Origin: Pseudonocardia sulfidoxydans NBRC 16205
GTDB lineage: Bacteria > Actinomycetota > Actinomycetes > Mycobacteriales > Pseudonocardiaceae
Length of the DNA stretch: 34,115 nucleotides
Direction of reading: 5' to 3'
Assembly (NCBI RefSeq): GCF_007989085.1
Contig: NZ_BJVJ01000065.1
Coordinates: forward strand, 1 to 34,115
Part shown: in pieces, positions 22,965-31,381 of the stretch
How positions within the stretch are numbered: the first letter of the stretch is position 1
Layout of the letters: each line of letters opens with the position of its first letter
Notes under the pieces: model-generated
Databases searched by the model: none
Told to the model about the DNA's origin: nothing
What the model saw: only the letters and a program-made list of their open reading frames with translations
Translations under genes and position numbers: made by a program

Positions 22965-23429
22965 TCACAGGGCCGCGAGCAGCAGGGCCAGGGTCGCCGT
23001 CACCGCCTCGGCGCAGATCTTCCCGGGATCGCCGTCGAGCCGGTGGTGCTCGGTCCGGCAGGTGTCGGCGGTGACCACCGCGACGAAGACGGTGCCCGCG
23101 GGGCAGCCGTCCTGCTCGCCCGGCCCGCCGACCCCGGTGACCGCCACGGCGACGTCCGCGGACAGCAGCTTGCGGACCCCGTCGGCCATGGCCTCGGCGG
23201 CGTCGGCGCTCACCACGGGGCCGGGCGGGACGCCGAGCACGTCGTGCTTGACCTCGCCGCTGTACGCGACGAGGCCGCCGCGGAACCACTCCGAGGCGGC
23301 GGGGGCCTTCGCGAGCGCGGAGGAGACGAGGCCTCCGGTGAGCGACTCGGCGACCGCCACCGTGCGGCGGCCACGGACGCGCGACGACGCCTCGTCGGCG
23401 AGGTCGGTGGGGGAACCGTTGTCGGGCAT
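22965..23429 (-). CDS. CinA C-terminal domain / nicotinamide-nucleotide amidohydrolase (PncC-type)
   Basis: A 154-aa stand-alone CinA_C domain, the typical length for PncC. Recognisable: VAVAESLTGGLVSSALAKAP (catalytic Ser in ESLTGG), FRGGLVAYSGEVKHDVLGV, VAVAVTGVGGPGEQDGCPAGTVFVAV and a C-terminal Leu-rich helix. The family deamidates NMN to nicotinate mononucleotide, recycling NAD breakdown products. It begins 9 bp after the NrfD-like gene and is probably the last gene of the formate dehydrogenase operon; an NAD-salvage link is plausible but unproven. The ribosome-binding site (GGGG) is weak. Confidence 0.88.
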   Translation of the reverse strand: MPDNGSPTDLADEASSRVRGRRTVAVAESLTGGLVSSALAKAPAASEWFRGGLVAYSGEVKHDVLGVPPGPVVSADAAEAMADGVRKLLSADVAVAVTGVGGPGEQDGCPAGTVFVAVVTADTCRTEHHRLDGDPGKICAEAVTATLALLLAAL

Positions 23430-23438
23430 GGGTCGTCG

Positions 23439-24518
23439 TTACCCCGACTTGGGCGAGCGAACCCTACCGGCCCGCGCGTCCAGCCGTTCGCGCTGCGCCA
23501 CGACGACGTACTTCGGGTCCTTCGTCGACGCCACCCCGGCCTCGAACACCCCGAACCGTTGCAGCGCACTGCCGGTGAGGAGCGCGAGCCCGGACGCGGC
23601 GGCACCCGCGCGGCTGCGCGGGGCGAGCAGGACCGTGCCGAGGAGGCCTGCTGCGGTGAGCGACTCGGACGCCCGCCGCAGCGTAGCGACGTGCCCCTCG
23701 CGGTAGACCTCGCCGACGAGGCCGAGCCGGTGCTCCATCACCCGGGACGCGACGATCTCCCCCGCGGCTCCGACGGCGGCGAACACCCGCGCGGGGCCCG
23801 CCTCGGCCACGGGTGCGCACAGCATGCCGAGCCCTCCCCCGCTGGCCGCGGCCGAGCCGACGAACACGAAGGGCAACTCGTCGCGGACCTCGCTCCAGCC
23901 CGGAACCGCGGTGTGCGACAACAGGACCGCCGTGTACGAGGCCACCGCCGGCGCGGTGGCGGCGGCGCTGATGCCCAGCGGGCGGGCGAGCCGGTCGAGC
24001 AGCCGACCCGCGAGGCGGCGCCGCCGCACCCGCGCCGGCAGCAGCTCGGCGACGGCCGCGGCGGCCGCACCGGGACCGAACGCGCTGAGGATCCACGTCC
24101 CGACGCTCATCGGCGACGTCGGCTTGAGCACGCGCAGCATGTGGTGGAACCGCTCCGGGCGGCCCAGGTCCGAGACGAGGAAGTACAGGCTCGCCCCCAG
24201 CGCCCCCAGCGCCCCCAGCGACCCGATCCGGCACGAACGCCGCAACGACGGACGGCCCGTGAGGTCCGCACCCGCTGCGAGCACCGACGACCCGGCCGCC
24301 AGCCCCCCGCAGAACAGGTAGGCCGCGATCTTCCACTCCCACACCGGCGCCTTGAGCACGGGACGGCCGTAGTACGAGCCGAACTCCGCCTCGGGGACGA
24401 CCGTCGGTTCGCCGCCCCGGCGACCCCGGCGGATGCCCTGGAACATCCGTGCCGAACGGCCCGCGGCGCCACCCTCGTCGCTGCGCCGCTCCGCGGGCGC
24501 CGGCTGCGGACCGCTCAC
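23439..24518 (-). CDS. nrfD: NrfD/PsrC-family membrane subunit of formate dehydrogenase
   Basis: 359 aa. After a charged N-terminus (FGSYYGRPVLKAPVWEWKIAAYLFCGG) come about eight hydrophobic helices, with the family-typical FLVSDLGRPERFHHMLRVLKPTSPMSVGTWIL and SYTAVLLSHTAVPGW. NrfD-type subunits anchor the Fe-S subunit and pass electrons to quinone, replacing the cytochrome b subunit of E. coli Fdh-N. The GTG at 24518 overlaps the beta-subunit stop as GTGA, so translation is coupled. The C-terminus (FGVFEAGVASTKDPKYVVVAQRERL) matches known members. Confidence 0.9.
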   Translation of the reverse strand: MSGPQPAPAERRSDEGGAAGRSARMFQGIRRGRRGGEPTVVPEAEFGSYYGRPVLKAPVWEWKIAAYLFCGGLAAGSSVLAAGADLTGRPSLRRSCRIGSLGALGALGASLYFLVSDLGRPERFHHMLRVLKPTSPMSVGTWILSAFGPGAAAAAVAELLPARVRRRRLAGRLLDRLARPLGISAAATAPAVASYTAVLLSHTAVPGWSEVRDELPFVFVGSAAASGGGLGMLCAPVAEAGPARVFAAVGAAGEIVASRVMEHRLGLVGEVYREGHVATLRRASESLTAAGLLGTVLLAPRSRAGAAASGLALLTGSALQRFGVFEAGVASTKDPKYVVVAQRERLDARAGRVRSPKSG

Positions 24519-25552
24519 CGGCGTCCCCCGGCGAACGCGGCGACCCCGGCCAGCGCGAACGCCACCGCGGCCGCCCCGGCGCGGCGCCACATCGACGGCG
24601 CGTACCGGGTCGGGACCTGCGGGTCCGGCGGCAGGCCGTACACCTCGGGCTCGTCGAGCAGCAGGAAGAACGCGCCGTCGCCGCCGACGCCGTCGTCGGG
24701 GTCGCGGCCGTAGAGCCGGGCCTCGCCGACACCGAGGTCGTGCAGCTGCGCGAGCCTGCGGTCGGCGCGCTCACGCAGCTCGTCGAGCTCGCCGAACTGG
24801 ATGGAGTCGGTCGGGCAGGCCTTCGCGCACGCCGGTTCGAGGCCGTCACCGATGCGGTCGTAGCAGAGCGTGCACTTGTTGGCGCGGCCGTCGTGCTCGC
24901 GCCGGTCGATCACCCCGTACGGGCAGCCGGAGACGCAGTAGCCGCAGCCGTTGCAGATGTCCTGCTGGACGACGACGGTGCCGAACTCGGTGCGGAACAA
25001 CGCCCCCGTCGGGCACACGTCCAGACATCCGGCGTGCGTGCAGTGCTTGCAGACGTCCGAGGCCATCAGCCAGCGGAAGTCCGTGCGGGTGCCGGCGTCC
25101 GCGAGGTCGCCGGGCCGGTCGAACCCGGGCATGCCCAGCTCCTGCGGCTCGGGGCCACCGGGCGGGAGCGGGCTCGTGCCGAGCTCGGACCCGCCGCGGG
25201 GCGCCTCCCGCAGCCGGGGCTCGACGGCACCGGCGGTCTCGGGGATGCCCGACGTGCCGGTCGGGAGCCCGTCGAAACCCGGGTCCTGACGTCCGGTCAC
25301 GCGCGGCTGCTCGACGAACGCGACGTGGCGCCACGAGTTCGCGCCCAGCATCCCGGTGTTGTCGAACGACATCCCCAGCAGGTCGAGGCCGTCCTCGGGA
25401 ACGTCGTTCCACTCCTTACAGGCGACCTCGCACGCCTTGCAGCCGATGCAGACCGAGGTGTCGGTGAAGAAGCCGACGCGCGGCGGGTGCGCGACGTGCC
25501 CCGCGTCGCCGGCGACGTCGTCGAGCGGTCCTGACAGGCGGTTGCGGCTCAC
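24515..25552 (-). CDS. Formate dehydrogenase beta subunit (four [4Fe-4S] clusters)
   Basis: A 345-aa FdnH-like electron-transfer protein. Cys groups for four [4Fe-4S] clusters are complete: CIGCKACEVAC (35-45), CKHCTHAGCLDVCP, CNGCGYCVSGCP and CTLCYDRIGDGLEPACAKACP. A C-terminal hydrophobic segment (about 323-341) could anchor it, as in FdnH. An insert of about 60 residues rich in Pro, Gly and Arg (95-155) lies between the first and second cluster motifs. It overlaps the alpha stop (GTGA at 25549-25552) and the NrfD start (GTGA at 24515-24518), the arrangement of a tightly coupled operon. Confidence 0.93.
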   Translation of the reverse strand: MSRNRLSGPLDDVAGDAGHVAHPPRVGFFTDTSVCIGCKACEVACKEWNDVPEDGLDLLGMSFDNTGMLGANSWRHVAFVEQPRVTGRQDPGFDGLPTGTSGIPETAGAVEPRLREAPRGGSELGTSPLPPGGPEPQELGMPGFDRPGDLADAGTRTDFRWLMASDVCKHCTHAGCLDVCPTGALFRTEFGTVVVQQDICNGCGYCVSGCPYGVIDRREHDGRANKCTLCYDRIGDGLEPACAKACPTDSIQFGELDELRERADRRLAQLHDLGVGEARLYGRDPDDGVGGDGAFFLLLDEPEVYGLPPDPQVPTRYAPSMWRRAGAAAVAFALAGVAAFAGGRR

Positions 25553-28500
25553 GGGCTCTCCTCGGTGTGGGGCACCCCGTGGCTCGTGGCGATCCGGGTG
25601 CCCGTCTCGACGGTGACGCCGGCCTCGGCCCGCACCCGCTCCATCAACGCGAGCAGCTCCTGACCGCGCGGGCGGGGTCCCGGGCGGACGTCACACGTCG
25701 TCACCTTGCTCTCCTGGATGAAGACGTTGGAGTCCTCGACGACGCCGAACAGGTCGTTGACGACGTCGCCGGACACCAGGCCGGTGTGGCCGAAGTGGTA
25801 GGGCAGCCACACCTGGTGGATCACCCGGCCCTCGATCCGCAACGGCGCCAACCGGTCCGTGACGACGACCCGCGCCTGCACCGCCGTCCGGCTGGTGACG
25901 ACGTGCGCGTCTCCGAGATGAGCCAGGCCCCGCTCACGGGCGAGCTCCGGCGACACCTCCACGAACAGCGCCGGCTGCAGCTCCGCCAGGTAGGGCAGCT
26001 GACGGCTCATCCCACCCGCCGTGTGGTGCTCGGTGAGCCGCGCCGCGGTGAGGACGTAGGGGAACACCTCGCCACCGCGCTCCGGAGGCGACGGGTTCGA
26101 CGGGTTGTCCGGGCGGCCGTAGACCTTGCGGGTCGGGTTGCTCTGCTGGCCGTAGAGCGGGTTGCGCACCGGCGACTCGTGCGGCTCGTAGTGCGTGGGC
26201 AGCGGCCCGTCGAGCAGGCCGTGCGGCGCGAACAGCCACGCCTTCCCGTCGGGCTGCATGATGAACGGATCGTCACCGCACAGCGCCTCCGGGCCGGTGC
26301 TTCCTTGCGGCGCAACATGTCCGGGCGGGAGGCGCGCCGGGAAGTCCGGCACGTCGTGGCCGGTCCACTCGCCGGCGTCGGCGTCCCACCAGACGAGCTT
26401 CTTCCGCTCGCTCCACGGCCGCCCCTGAGGGTCGGCCGACGCCCGGTTGTAGAGCACGCGCCGGTTCATCGGCCACGTCCAGCCCCACTCGGCGTCGTAG
26501 GGGCCCTGCTCGGTGTGGGGCGTGCGGCGGGCGGACCGGTTGACGCCGTCGGCGTACACACCGCTGTAGATCCAGCAGCCCGACGACGTGCTGCCGTCGG
26601 CCTTCAGCCCCAGGTAGCCGGGCAGCAGCTCCCCCGTGGTCAGGTCGTACCCGTTGATGCGGCGCAGGACGTCGTCGGCCGAGGGTTCGGCCCACGGACC
26701 GTCGCCCTCGGTGGCGTGGTCCCACGCCAGCCGCTGCACCGGGACGTCGCGAGGCTCGGTGGAGGCCGCCAGCCGCTCCCGGACCAGGCGGCCCAGGTGG
26801 TGGGCGAACCACAGCTCCGAGCGCCGGTCACCCGTCGGCTCGACGGCCTTGGTGCGCCACTGCAGCATCCGCTGCGTCTGGGTGAACGTGCCCTCCTTCT
26901 CGACGTGCGACGCCGCCGGCATCAGGAACACCTCGGTGCGGCACTGTTCCGGGACGATCTCCCCCGTCTCGATCTCCGGGGAGTCCTTCCAGAACGTCGC
27001 CGTCTCGATCTCGTTGAGGTCGCGCACGACCAGCCAGTCGAGGTTGGCCAACCCGAGCCGCTGCAGCTTCCCGTGCGCCGAGCCGACGGCCGGGTTCTGG
27101 CCCAGCACGACGTAGCCGAACACCTTTCCGTCGATCATGTCCATGACGGTCCGGTACGTGCCGTGGTCGCCGTCGATGCGGGGAAGCCAGTCGAAGCCGA
27201 AGCCGTTGTCCGGGGTGGCCGCGTCGCCGAAGTACTCCTTGAGCAGTGAGACGAGATAGGCGTCGACGTCGTAGCCGTAACCCTTGTGCCCCGCACTGCG
27301 CTGGTCGTCGACCCACGCGTCGATGTCGGTGTGCTCCACGTTGGGCATCGCGAGGTAGCCGGGGAGCAGGTTGAACAGCGTCGGGATGTCGGTCGAGCCC
27401 TGGATGCTCGCGTGCCCGCGCAGCGCGAACACCCCACCGCCCGGCCGGCCGACGTTGCCCAGCAACAGCTGCAGGATCGCGCCCGTGCGGATGTACTGCG
27501 CGCCGACGCTGTGCTGGGTCCAGCCCACGCTGTAGACCAGCGCCGTCGTCCGCTCCCGGGTCGAGTTGGTCGTCCACGCCCGGCAGACGTCGAGGAACTG
27601 CTCCCGCGGTGTGCCGCAGACGCGCTCGACCATCTCCGGGGTGTAGCGGGCGAAGTGGCGCTTCAGGATCTGGAAGACGCACCGCGGGTCGCGCAGCGTG
27701 GGGTCCCGCTCGGCGTCGGCGGCGCCCTCGAGCCCGGCACCGCTCGCGCCCGCCTGGAAGGGCTCGCTGAACGTCTTGGCGCGGCTCCCGTCCGTCTCGC
27801 CCGGAGGCTGCGTACCGGCGTAGTACCAGCTGTCGCGCGAGTAGGTGCCGGTGGCGGGGTCGTAGCCGGAGAACAGACCGTCGAGATCCTCGGTGTCGGC
27901 GAAGTCCTCACCGACCAGGAACGAGGCGTTCGTGTAGGCGGCGACGTACTCGCGGAAGTCCAGGTCGTTGTCCAGGACGTGGGCGATGATGCCGCCGAGG
28001 AACGCGATGTCCGAGCCCGCCCGGATGGGGACGTAGGTGTCGGCGACGGCGCTCGTGCGCGTGAAACGCGGATCGATGTGGATGACCCGGGCGCCGCGGC
28101 CCTTGGAACCCGACCGGGTGCGCTTCGGCCATGTTCGAGCCGATGATCACGATGCAGTCCGAGTTCGCGAGATCCTGCTGGTAGTCCGTCGCCCCGCCGC
28201 GACCGAAGGAGGTTCCCAGACCGGGAACCGTGGCGGAGTGTCAAATACGGGCCTGGTTCTCGATCTGGATGGCGCCCATCGCCGTGAAGAGCTTCTTGAG
28301 GAGGTAGTTCTCCTCGTTGTCGAGCGTCGCCCCGCCGAGCGCCGCCAGCCCGACCGTGCGGTTGAGCCGCCGCCCCTTCCCGTCGACGTCCTGCCAGCCG
28401 CGTTCACGAGCGGCGACGACGCGGTCGGCGATCATCTCCATCGCCTCGTGCAGGTCGAGGTCGGTCCACTCGGTGGCGTAGGGGGCGCGGTAGCGCACCT

Positions 28501-28804
28501 TGTCGAGCCGCTGCGGACCGGTGACGAGCTGCAGGCTCGCCGAACCCTTGGGGCACAGGCGGCCGCGTGAGATCGGGGAGTCGGGGTCGCCCTCGATCTG
28601 GACGATCTTCTCGTCGCGCACGTACGCCTTCTGGGCGCAGCCGACCGCGCAGTACGGGCACACCGAACCGGCCACCCTGTCGGCGTCCGCGGTCCGCGGG
28701 CGCAGCCCGACGTGCGACGGCGACTGTGCCGCGGCACCGCGGCCGAGCCGGTCGTGCCCGGTCAGCTGTCGCACCACCGGCCACTGGCCCAGCCGTTCCC
28801 ACAT
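25549..28804 (-). CDS. fdh: Formate dehydrogenase alpha subunit, selenoprotein (UGA = Sec), frame broken by an apparent deletion
   Basis: FdnG-like molybdopterin enzyme oxidising formate. The ATG at 28804 follows GAGAGGGGA. Residues 1-187: [4Fe-4S] cysteines C49, C52, C56, C84; then ENQARI-UGA-HSATVPGLG, where the UGA at 28241-28243 matches the Sec position of FdnG (residue 188 here). The frame continues to NMAEAHPVGF, where 28106 must be joined to 28104 (+1): the next frame reads KGRGARVIHIDPRFTRTSAVADTY and runs to the TGA at 25549. Compared with GFRWVMEAK in E. coli FdnG, about 17 nt (WVMEA plus two bases) are missing. The downstream part is a complete FdnG body (NVGRPGGGVFALRGHASIQGSTD, WMYNRRVLYNRASAD-like block, C-terminal molybdopterin dinucleotide-binding domain). 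No Tat signal is seen, so the site probably faces the cytoplasm. As read it gives no full-length product unless the indel is a sequence error. Confidence 0.9.
28211..28243 (-). promoter_or_regulatory. Bacterial SECIS element with its UGA codon
   Basis: On the minus strand the UGA (28243-28241) is followed after 11 nt by GGUUCCC-GGUCU-GGGAACC, a perfect 7-bp stem with a 5-nt loop (28229-28211). The GGUCU loop equals the SelB-recognised loop of the E. coli fdhF SECIS, and the distance is in the functional range. It lies inside the coding frame, as bacterial SECIS elements do. Confidence 0.88.
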
Positions 28805-28832
28805 GCGCGGTCCCCTCTCGCCGACCAGCCCG

Positions 28833-28857
28833 ATACCCCGGAACGGGCCGAGGAAAC
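28833..28857 (-). promoter_or_regulatory. SigB/SigF-like promoter of the formate dehydrogenase operon
   Basis: Minus-strand GTTT-N15-GGGTAT, an exact match to the SigF form, with the -10 28 nt upstream of the alpha ATG at 28804. Confidence 0.7.
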
Positions 28858-28925
28858 CTCCCGCGCCGACCGACACGGATCTTCTCCCCCGTTCGAGTGA
28901 TTCGGTCACCGGTGGAAAGCGGGCG

Positions 28926-28950
28926 GTGTCCGCGACCGGCGGCCGGGTAT
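28926..28950 (+). promoter_or_regulatory. SigB/SigF-like promoter of the membrane-stress cluster
   Basis: GTGT-N15-GGGTAT, 35 nt upstream of the ATG at 28986. It is divergent from the formate dehydrogenase promoter, so one short region drives both operons from stress-type sites. Confidence 0.68.
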
Positions 28951-28985
28951 CGCTGCGGGCACCCGATCGAACGGAAGGAGCCGCG

Positions 28986-29936
28986 ATGACAGGGACACCG
29001 ACATGGGGCACCGGCAACGGCGCGGGCAACAACGGCGACACCAGCGGCACCGTCACGCATGCCGCCGACACCGCCCGGTCCGAGGGGAGCGAGGTGGCGC
29101 ACACGGCCGCCGAGGCCGGCAGCCAGGTCGCGAGCACGGCCGCGGACGCCACCAAGGAGGTCGCCGGGGAAGCCCGGCGACAGGCGAGGGACCTGTACGG
29201 CGAGGCCCGCTCCCAGCTGCAGCAGCAGGCGGGCGCCACCCAGCGGCAGGTCGCGGGCGGGGTGCGCAGCGTCGCCGCCGAGCTGCGGCAGATGGCCGGG
29301 GCCGGCGACGGCGGCCCGGTCGCCGACCTCGCCCACCAGGCCGCGGGCCGCGCCGACGACCTCGCCGGCTGGCTCGAGCAGCGCGACCCCGGCGACCTCG
29401 TCGACCACGTACGGCGCCTCGCCCGGCGCCGCCCCGGCGCGTTCCTCGCCGGTGCCGCGCTGGCCGGTGTGCTCGCCGGACGCCTGACCCGCGGGGTCGT
29501 CGACCACGAGCGCAGTTCGTCCGACGGCACGGGGACCGTGGGACGGGGCCCCGTCGCGCAGCCGGGGCATCCGGTTGCGCCGGGCCCGGTGACGCCCACA
29601 CCGAGCACGCCCGCGACGACGCTGCCGCCCGCGCCGACCGACCCCCACGCGCCGCCGGCCTACTCGGACACCGATCCGGCGCGCACAGGTGGTCCGCCGC
29701 CCGGTCCGGGCTTCGGCGGACCTGCGGGTCCCGGCTCGGGCGGACCTGCGGGTCCCGGCGGTCCCCCACCCGCGCCCGATCCCGTTCCCGGCCCCCGGAC
29801 CGACCCGGTTCCACCGGTGCCGACACCCGGATCCGGACCTGCGCACGCCCTCCGGCCGGGATCGCCGACCGTCGGTGACTACGTCGACGAGATCGGCCGC
29901 CACGGTGACCCCCGCGTGACCGAGGACCCGCGGTGA
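28986..29936 (+). CDS. Ala/Pro-rich membrane-associated stress protein, unknown function
   Basis: 316 aa. Residues 25-105 form an amphipathic Ala-rich helix with apolipoprotein- or LEA-like repeats (AAEAGSQVASTAADATKEVAGEARRQA). A region at 110-175 ends in a hydrophobic segment (RRRPGAFLAGAALAGVLAGRLTRG), and a long Pro/Gly/Thr-rich disordered tail closes with VGDYVDEIGRHGDPRVTEDPR. The ATG at 28986 has AAGGAG 6 nt upstream. It overlaps the Holin-X gene by GTGA and is probably cotranscribed with the DUF3618 gene. Actinobacterial clusters of this kind often appear in stress regulons; the molecular role is unknown. Confidence 0.8.
   Translation: MTGTPTWGTGNGAGNNGDTSGTVTHAADTARSEGSEVAHTAAEAGSQVASTAADATKEVAGEARRQARDLYGEARSQLQQQAGATQRQVAGGVRSVAAELRQMAGAGDGGPVADLAHQAAGRADDLAGWLEQRDPGDLVDHVRRLARRRPGAFLAGAALAGVLAGRLTRGVVDHERSSSDGTGTVGRGPVAQPGHPVAPGPVTPTPSTPATTLPPAPTDPHAPPAYSDTDPARTGGPPPGPGFGGPAGPGSGGPAGPGGPPPAPDPVPGPRTDPVPPVPTPGSGPAHALRPGSPTVGDYVDEIGRHGDPRVTEDPR
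29715..29759 (+). repeat. Two 21-bp direct repeats in the Pro/Gly tail
   Basis: The 21-nt unit beginning GGCGGACCTGCGGG occurs at 29715-29735 and 29739-29759 (24-nt period), encoding GGPAGPG twice, a recent in-frame duplication. Confidence 0.8.
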
Positions 29937-30580
29937 CCGGCCCCGGCCCCACGCCGCCGGGCTACGGCACCCAGCCCGGCTACGGAACCCCACCGGGCCA
30001 GGGCAACCAGCCCGGGTACGGCGTCCCGGGCGGCCCTGTCGTCGCTCCCGGCCAGGCCGCACAGCCGGGGTACGGGGCACCGCCCCAGTACGAGGCACCG
30101 CCCAGGCACGAGGCACCGCCCCAGTACGACGGCCGGTCGCAGTACGAGCCCCACGGGTCGCAGTTCGAGCCCCACGGCGCCCTGCCCCACGACCCGCACC
30201 CGGACGTCGAGACCCTGTCCGTCGGCGACCTGATGGGCCGCGTCTCCCGGGACCTCTCCACGCTGATGCGCCAGGAGCTGGCCCTCGCCCAGGCGGAGCT
30301 GAAACAGGAGGCCCGCAACGCCGGCCGCGCGGCCGCCGGCTTCGGCGGCGCCGGGTTCGGCGCCTACATGGTGCTGCTGTTCCTGTCCGTCGCACTGTGG
30401 GCGGGCCTCACGAACGTGATGGACGGCGGCTGGGCCGGCCTGGTCGTCGCCGCCGTCTGGGCCGTGATCGCCGCCGTCGGCTACGTGATCGGCCGTTCCA
30501 ACCTGCGCAGGACCAACCCGACCCCCGAGCGGACCGTCGACACGCTCAAGCAGGTTCCCGACGCCCTGAAGAGCCGGTGA
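29933..30580 (+). CDS. Holin-X / DUF1469 family membrane protein
   Basis: 215 aa. The first 90 residues are a Gly/Tyr/Pro/Gln-rich disordered arm (GYGTQPGYGTPPGQGNQPGYG, then QYEAPPRHEAPPQY). The rest is the actinobacterial Holin-X (phage holin superfamily III) domain: LSVGDLMGRVSRDLSTLMRQELALAQAELKQEARNAG, then two membrane helices (GFGAYMVLLFLSVALWAGL and WAGLVVAAVWAVIAAVGYVIG) and a Lys/Arg-rich end (ERTVDTLKQVPDALKSR). These proteins are chromosomal membrane proteins, not lysis holins. The GTG overlaps the previous stop (GTGA), and the DUF3618 gene starts 10 bp later. Confidence 0.9.
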   Translation: MTGPGPTPPGYGTQPGYGTPPGQGNQPGYGVPGGPVVAPGQAAQPGYGAPPQYEAPPRHEAPPQYDGRSQYEPHGSQFEPHGALPHDPHPDVETLSVGDLMGRVSRDLSTLMRQELALAQAELKQEARNAGRAAAGFGGAGFGAYMVLLFLSVALWAGLTNVMDGGWAGLVVAAVWAVIAAVGYVIGRSNLRRTNPTPERTVDTLKQVPDALKSR

Positions 30581-30590
30581 GGAGAACCCG

Positions 30591-31292
30591 ATGACGACCC
30601 CCTACGACACCCCCCAGACCACCTCCAGCTCCGACCCCGATGCCATCCGGCGCGAGATCGAGCGGACGCAACGCCGGCTCGGGGGCGACGTCGACGCCCT
30701 GACCGAGAAGGTGACCCCCAGCCGCATCATGGAGCGCCGCGTCGGCCGCGTCCGCAGCCGCGTCGCCGGCTGGCGCGACGCGGTGATGGGCAGCGACTCC
30801 GACGACCACCCGTCCGGCGCCCGCGGGCTCGCGAGCCAGGCCTCCGACCGGCTCGACGACGTCACCTCCACGGCGTCGGACACAGCGTCCGACGCCGCGT
30901 CGCGGGTCGCCGACACCACCCGCGACCTGCCCGACGCCGCACGACGCCAGACCCGCGGCAACCCGCTGGCCGCCGGTCTGATCGCCTTCGGAGCGGGCTG
31001 GCTCGTGTCGTCGCTGCTGCCCGCGACCCGGCAGGAACAGGAGCTCGCCGGCCAGGTCAAGGACAAGGCTTTGGAGGCCGGGCAACCCCTCGTCGAGCAG
31101 GCGCAGGAGAAGGCCCAGGAGCTCGGCGAGAGCCTCCGCGAACCGGCCCAGGCGGCCGTCCAATCGGTCCAGGAGACCGCTCAGGATGCCGTCTCCACCG
31201 TCCAGGACGAGGGCCGCTCCGCAGCCGACCAGGTGCAGGACCGGGCCCAGCAGGCCGGCAGCACGGTCAAGGACGAGGCGACCGGACGCTGA
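30591..31292 (+). CDS. DUF3618 domain protein
   Basis: 233 aa. The N-terminus has the DUF3618 signature DAIRREIERTQRRLGGDVDALTEKVTPSRIMERR (about 17-50). A hydrophobic stretch (NPLAAGLIAFGAGWLVSSLLPA, about 124-145) is flanked by Ala/Asp/Gln-rich amphipathic helices with LEA-like repetition (QPLVEQAQEKAQELGESL, AVQSVQETAQDAVSTVQDE). The ATG follows GAGGAGAACCC. DUF3618 with Holin-X is a recurrent actinobacterial pair, thought to act at the membrane. A strong terminator follows 8 bp after the stop. Confidence 0.92.
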   Translation: MTTPYDTPQTTSSSDPDAIRREIERTQRRLGGDVDALTEKVTPSRIMERRVGRVRSRVAGWRDAVMGSDSDDHPSGARGLASQASDRLDDVTSTASDTASDAASRVADTTRDLPDAARRQTRGNPLAAGLIAFGAGWLVSSLLPATRQEQELAGQVKDKALEAGQPLVEQAQEKAQELGESLREPAQAAVQSVQETAQDAVSTVQDEGRSAADQVQDRAQQAGSTVKDEATGR

Positions 31293-31300
31293 CTCACGGC

Positions 31301-31339
31301 GCGACCGGGGTCGGAGGTGTTCCCTCCGGCCCCGGTCGC
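31301..31339 (+). terminator. Terminator hairpin after the DUF3618 gene
   Basis: A 17-bp stem (31301-31317 with 31323-31339) with one G-U pair and a 5-nt loop, starting 8 nt after the stop. No U-tract. Confidence 0.8.
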
Positions 31340-31381
31340 GTGTCGGCCCTACTCACAGAGCACGGCGGGAGGACGCCACCG

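Noticed and set aside
25567..27249. Plus-strand open frame opposite formate dehydrogenase alpha
   Set aside because: Composition is typical antisense noise in GC-rich DNA; the minus strand encodes a recognisable FdnG body.
28100..28110. Programmed +1 frameshift at CCAAGGG in formate dehydrogenase
   Set aside because: Residues equivalent to WVMEA are missing at the same place, which a deletion explains and programmed frameshifting does not; there is no typical slippery or stimulatory element.
27633..28804. Treating formate dehydrogenase alpha as two separate genes (start to UGA, and an ATG near 27633 to the end)
   Set aside because: The sequence between them encodes the continuous Sec-site and RGARVIHIDPRFTRTSAVAD part of the same enzyme; only recoding and one indel separate the pieces.
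29933..30580. Prophage lysis holin
   Set aside because: The Holin-X domain is chromosomal in actinobacteria and the neighbours are DUF3618 and an Ala-rich stress protein; no phage genes are present.
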